In this document: in pieces, positions 61,681 to 64,000 of the stretch | Layout: every line of letters begins with the position of its first letter | Position numbering within the stretch: the first letter of the stretch is position 1 | From: Chlamydia poikilotherma | GTDB taxonomy: Bacteria; Chlamydiota; Chlamydiia; Chlamydiales; Chlamydiaceae | Assembly (NCBI RefSeq): GCF_900239975.1 | Contig: NZ_LS992154.1 | Span: 310,001-374,000 of the forward strand | Direction of reading: 5' to 3' | Length of the DNA stretch: 64,000 bases | Translations under genes and position numbers: made by a program | Notes under the pieces: model-generated | The model's input: only the letters and a program-made list of their open reading frames with translations | Databases searched by the model: none | What the model was told of the DNA's origin: nothing

Positions 61681-64000
61681 TTAATTAATGTCTGGAAAAG
61701 CAACTTTGAAAACATCGTCATAATGTGCAACAAAATGAATCTTCAGACCTTTTTTTAAATAGGCAGGAAGTTCTTCATAATCACGACGGTTATCTTCAGG
61801 GAAGATTAAGACATTTAACCGTGATCGACGTGCAGCTATGAGTTTCTCGCGAATTCCTCCCACTCCTAATACACGACCTGTTAATGTGATTTCACCTGTC
61901 ATACCTAAGTTTTCTAAAATAGGTTTGTCCAAAAGTAAAGATAACAAAGAAGTCACCATCGTTACACCTGCTGAAGGACCATCTTTAGGTGTTGCCCCCT
62001 CAGGAATATGAATATGTACCTGAGATTTAGAGAAAAAGCTATAACCAGGAGCATAGCGTTCTAATGCGCTATGCAGATATGTCCAAGCAATCTGAGAGGA
62101 TTCTTTCATAACATCTCCGGCTTGTCCTGTAAGATGCATATCAGTTTTCATTGAAGGGACTTGAACACTTTCAATATATAAAGTAGCTCCTCCTAGAGAT
62201 GTCCAAGCTAACCCAGTGGCGACACCGACGGGTGTATTATCATAAAAACGATCGCTAGAGAAGATGGGCTTGCCTAAATAATCCTGAAGGTTACTTACAT
62301 TAATTTTATATTGTATATGTTTTGGATGCGTTTTTTCCTGATTTTTAACTATTTTAAGAGCGACTTTCCTTAGGACTTTTTTAATATTTCCATTTAATGT
62401 GCGCACACCAGCTTCTCTAGCATAGTTATTAATCATGTGCTTTAAAGCTTCGGATTGGAATGCAATCTCACGAGCTGTTAGTCCCATTTCTTTACGTGCT
62501 CGCGGAACAAGATATTTTGTTGCTATCTGAAGCTTTTCCTCAAGAATATAACCCGAAAGACGAAGGATTTCCATACGATCTAAAAGCGGATCGGGAATAG
62601 TATCCAATACGTTTGCTGTTAGAATAAATAGAACATTGGATAGATCTACTCGTACGTCTAGGTAATGATCTAGGAAGTCTTTATTTTGTTCCGGATCTAA
62701 AACTTCTAATAAAGCTGATGCAGGATCGCCATGATAACTCGCACCAATCTTATCAACCTCGTCAATCATAATGACGGGATTCATAGCTTGACTTTGTTTT
62801 AATGCTTGGACCATTTTTCCTGGCATGGCACCGATATAGGTGCGCCGGTGTCCTTTGATTTCAGCCTCATCACGCATTCCGCCTACTGAAAAGCGGAAAA
62901 ATTTGCGATGTAAAACTTTTGCTATACTACGACCAATACTTGTTTTACCTACTCCTGGAGGACCTACTAGGCAAATAATGCTTCCTTTAAGACCTTTCGA
63001 TAATTTTCCTACGCTAATCAATTCTAGGATGCGTTGTTTGATATCTTCTAAACCATAGTGGTCTTTATTAAGAATCATTTCAGCTTTTTTGAGATCATGG
63101 TATTCTTTGCTCTGAATTCCCCAAGGAATGATAGTTAGCCAGTCTAGGTAGTTACGGCATACAGTATATTCTGCTGATGATGTTTCCAAGGTTTGAAGTT
63201 TTTCCATCTCATCTTGAATAACTTCCATGGCATAATCAGGAACCTGACGTTTTTTTAACCGGTCCATGAATTTTTCTAAATCAATGGCTCGGTCTTCTTT
63301 TTCTAGGCCTAGCTCCTTTTTGATCGTTTTCAGCTGTTCTTTTAAAAAGAATTCTTTTTGACTTTTGGTGATTGTTGCTTCGATTTTTTGATTGATACTA
63401 CTTTGTAGACGGCTAAGATCTAGCTCTTTTTTAAGGAGGATCAAAGCTTTATCAATGCGATCGTGCATATTCGTTGTTTCAAGAACTTCTTGAAGCTCTT
63501 CCCTAGTCGCTGTTGTTAGTGCTACAGAAAAATCAGCGAGCTTTCCTGGTTCAGTAAAATCCGAGTGCCCAAGAAAGATTTGGAGTTCTTCTTTAAATAG
63601 GGGATTGAGCTTTAAAAGATCTTTAATTACAGAAACAATGCTAATAGAATATGCTTTTAGCTCTTCAGTTAGTTCTTTATTGTCTTTGTGATAGGAGACT
63701 CGCGCCTTAAGGTATTTATCTTTGAGAGGCTCTACAATGCGGATACGTTCTTCTATACTGAGTAATATTTGCGCGCTGCCTCCTTCTATAGGCATAATAC
63801 GCAAGATGCGTGCTGCCACTCCTACGCGATAGAGTTGGTTGAAACCCACTTTTAAAATATCAGCATCTTCTTTTTTGGTAAGAACTAAACCTATATATTT
63901 TTGCGAAGACTTTGCTAGAAGCTTTAAAACTTCATAATAAGGTCCGGATTCTATGAGAATCGGAGCTGCCATGCCCGGGAAAAAAGGACGCTTATTTAGT
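61681..64000 (-). CDS. lon: ATP-dependent protease Lon, N-terminus beyond right edge
   Basis: The frame continues past the ATG at 63972 to the window end (LNKRPFFPGMAAPILIESGP), which is the usual Lon N-terminal domain, so the true start lies outside and about 50 residues are missing. The AAA+ module has Walker A GPPGVGKTSIGRS and Walker B VIMIDEVDKIG; the protease domain has the catalytic Ser in PKDGPSAGVTMVTS and a Lys further on in the GVGGIREKLIAA helix region. Lon degrades damaged and short-lived regulatory proteins in the cytoplasm. A strong hairpin follows its stop. Confidence 0.95.
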   Translation of the reverse strand, partial: LNKRPFFPGMAAPILIESGPYYEVLKLLAKSSQKYIGLVLTKKEDADILKVGFNQLYRVGVAARILRIMPIEGGSAQILLSIEERIRIVEPLKDKYLKARVSYHKDNKELTEELKAYSISIVSVIKDLLKLNPLFKEELQIFLGHSDFTEPGKLADFSVALTTATREELQEVLETTNMHDRIDKALILLKKELDLSRLQSSINQKIEATITKSQKEFFLKEQLKTIKKELGLEKEDRAIDLEKFMDRLKKRQVPDYAMEVIQDEMEKLQTLETSSAEYTVCRNYLDWLTIIPWGIQSKEYHDLKKAEMILNKDHYGLEDIKQRILELISVGKLSKGLKGSIICLVGPPGVGKTSIGRSIAKVLHRKFFRFSVGGMRDEAEIKGHRRTYIGAMPGKMVQALKQSQAMNPVIMIDEVDKIGASYHGDPASALLEVLDPEQNKDFLDHYLDVRVDLSNVLFILTANVLDTIPDPLLDRMEILRLSGYILEEKLQIATKYLVPRARKEMGLTAREIAFQSEALKHMINNYAREAGVRTLNGNIKKVLRKVALKIVKNQEKTHPKHIQYKINVSNLQDYLGKPIFSSDRFYDNTPVGVATGLAWTSLGGATLYIESVQVPSMKTDMHLTGQAGDVMKESSQIAWTYLHSALERYAPGYSFFSKSQVHIHIPEGATPKDGPSAGVTMVTSLLSLLLDKPILENLGMTGEITLTGRVLGVGGIREKLIAARRSRLNVLIFPEDNRRDYEELPAYLKKGLKIHFVAHYDDVFKVAFPDIN

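Overview
The window is AT-rich bacterial chromosome from a Chlamydia species. The evidence is nine tandem polymorphic outer-membrane protein (Pmp) genes, inclusion-membrane-type proteins with paired hydrophobic segments, a gatCAB operon, and gene blocks in the order known from Chlamydia: gatC-gatA-gatB, two Inc-like genes, RNase HIII and a short RodZ; then lon, rnz, xerC, an ABC-F ATPase, maf, an lptD-like gene and def. The large G-type Pmp expansion, the homopolymeric G tracts and a trio of cysteine-rich proteins absent from my memory of C. trachomatis point to the C. psittaci/abortus/caviae/felis side of the genus. The exact species cannot be fixed by eye.

Region 1 (1-25.0 kb, all minus strand) is the Pmp cluster. 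The first gene runs off the left edge. Five genes are intact. One (6995-9830) is out of frame at a run of 14 G on its coding strand, which looks like a phase-variable gene caught in the OFF state. The largest (21106-24976) carries a separate frameshift that is not in a homopolymer. Two further genes have G runs (13 and 15) that are in frame, and one close relative has an interrupted, slippage-proof site. Four consecutive genes share a 31-nt upstream element at a fixed distance from the start codon. Most intergenic gaps hold a GC-rich hairpin.

Region 2 (25.2-34.0 kb) holds a small DUF378 membrane protein with a Cys/His-rich tail, the gatCAB amidotransferase operon (needed for Gln-tRNA and Asn-tRNA formation), two Inc-like proteins, an exported beta-barrel-like protein, RNase HIII and a RodZ-like protein with no periplasmic domain.

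Region 3 (34.0-41.4 kb) is the least understood part. Three minus-strand paralogues begin MCC/MCF and share a regularly spaced cysteine cluster. Next come two plus-strand exported DUF2608 (HAD-like) proteins that both lack the usual nucleophilic aspartate, then a tRNA-Ser(CGA).

Region 4 (41.6-64 kb) is conserved housekeeping: a YyaL/DUF255 thioredoxin-like protein with an altered CxxC site, a SurA-like exported protein and rsmA (plus strand); dxs, a small unknown gene, xseB and xseA (minus); tpiA, secG, a short exported peptide and def (plus); then a long minus-strand set, lon (N-terminus cut by the right edge), an Inc-like gene, rnz, xerC, an ABC-F ATPase, maf, a HEAT-repeat protein and an LptD-like protein. 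The last six of these are tightly packed and are probably one transcription unit ending in outer-membrane biogenesis functions. No rRNA, CRISPR, insertion sequence or prophage was seen.
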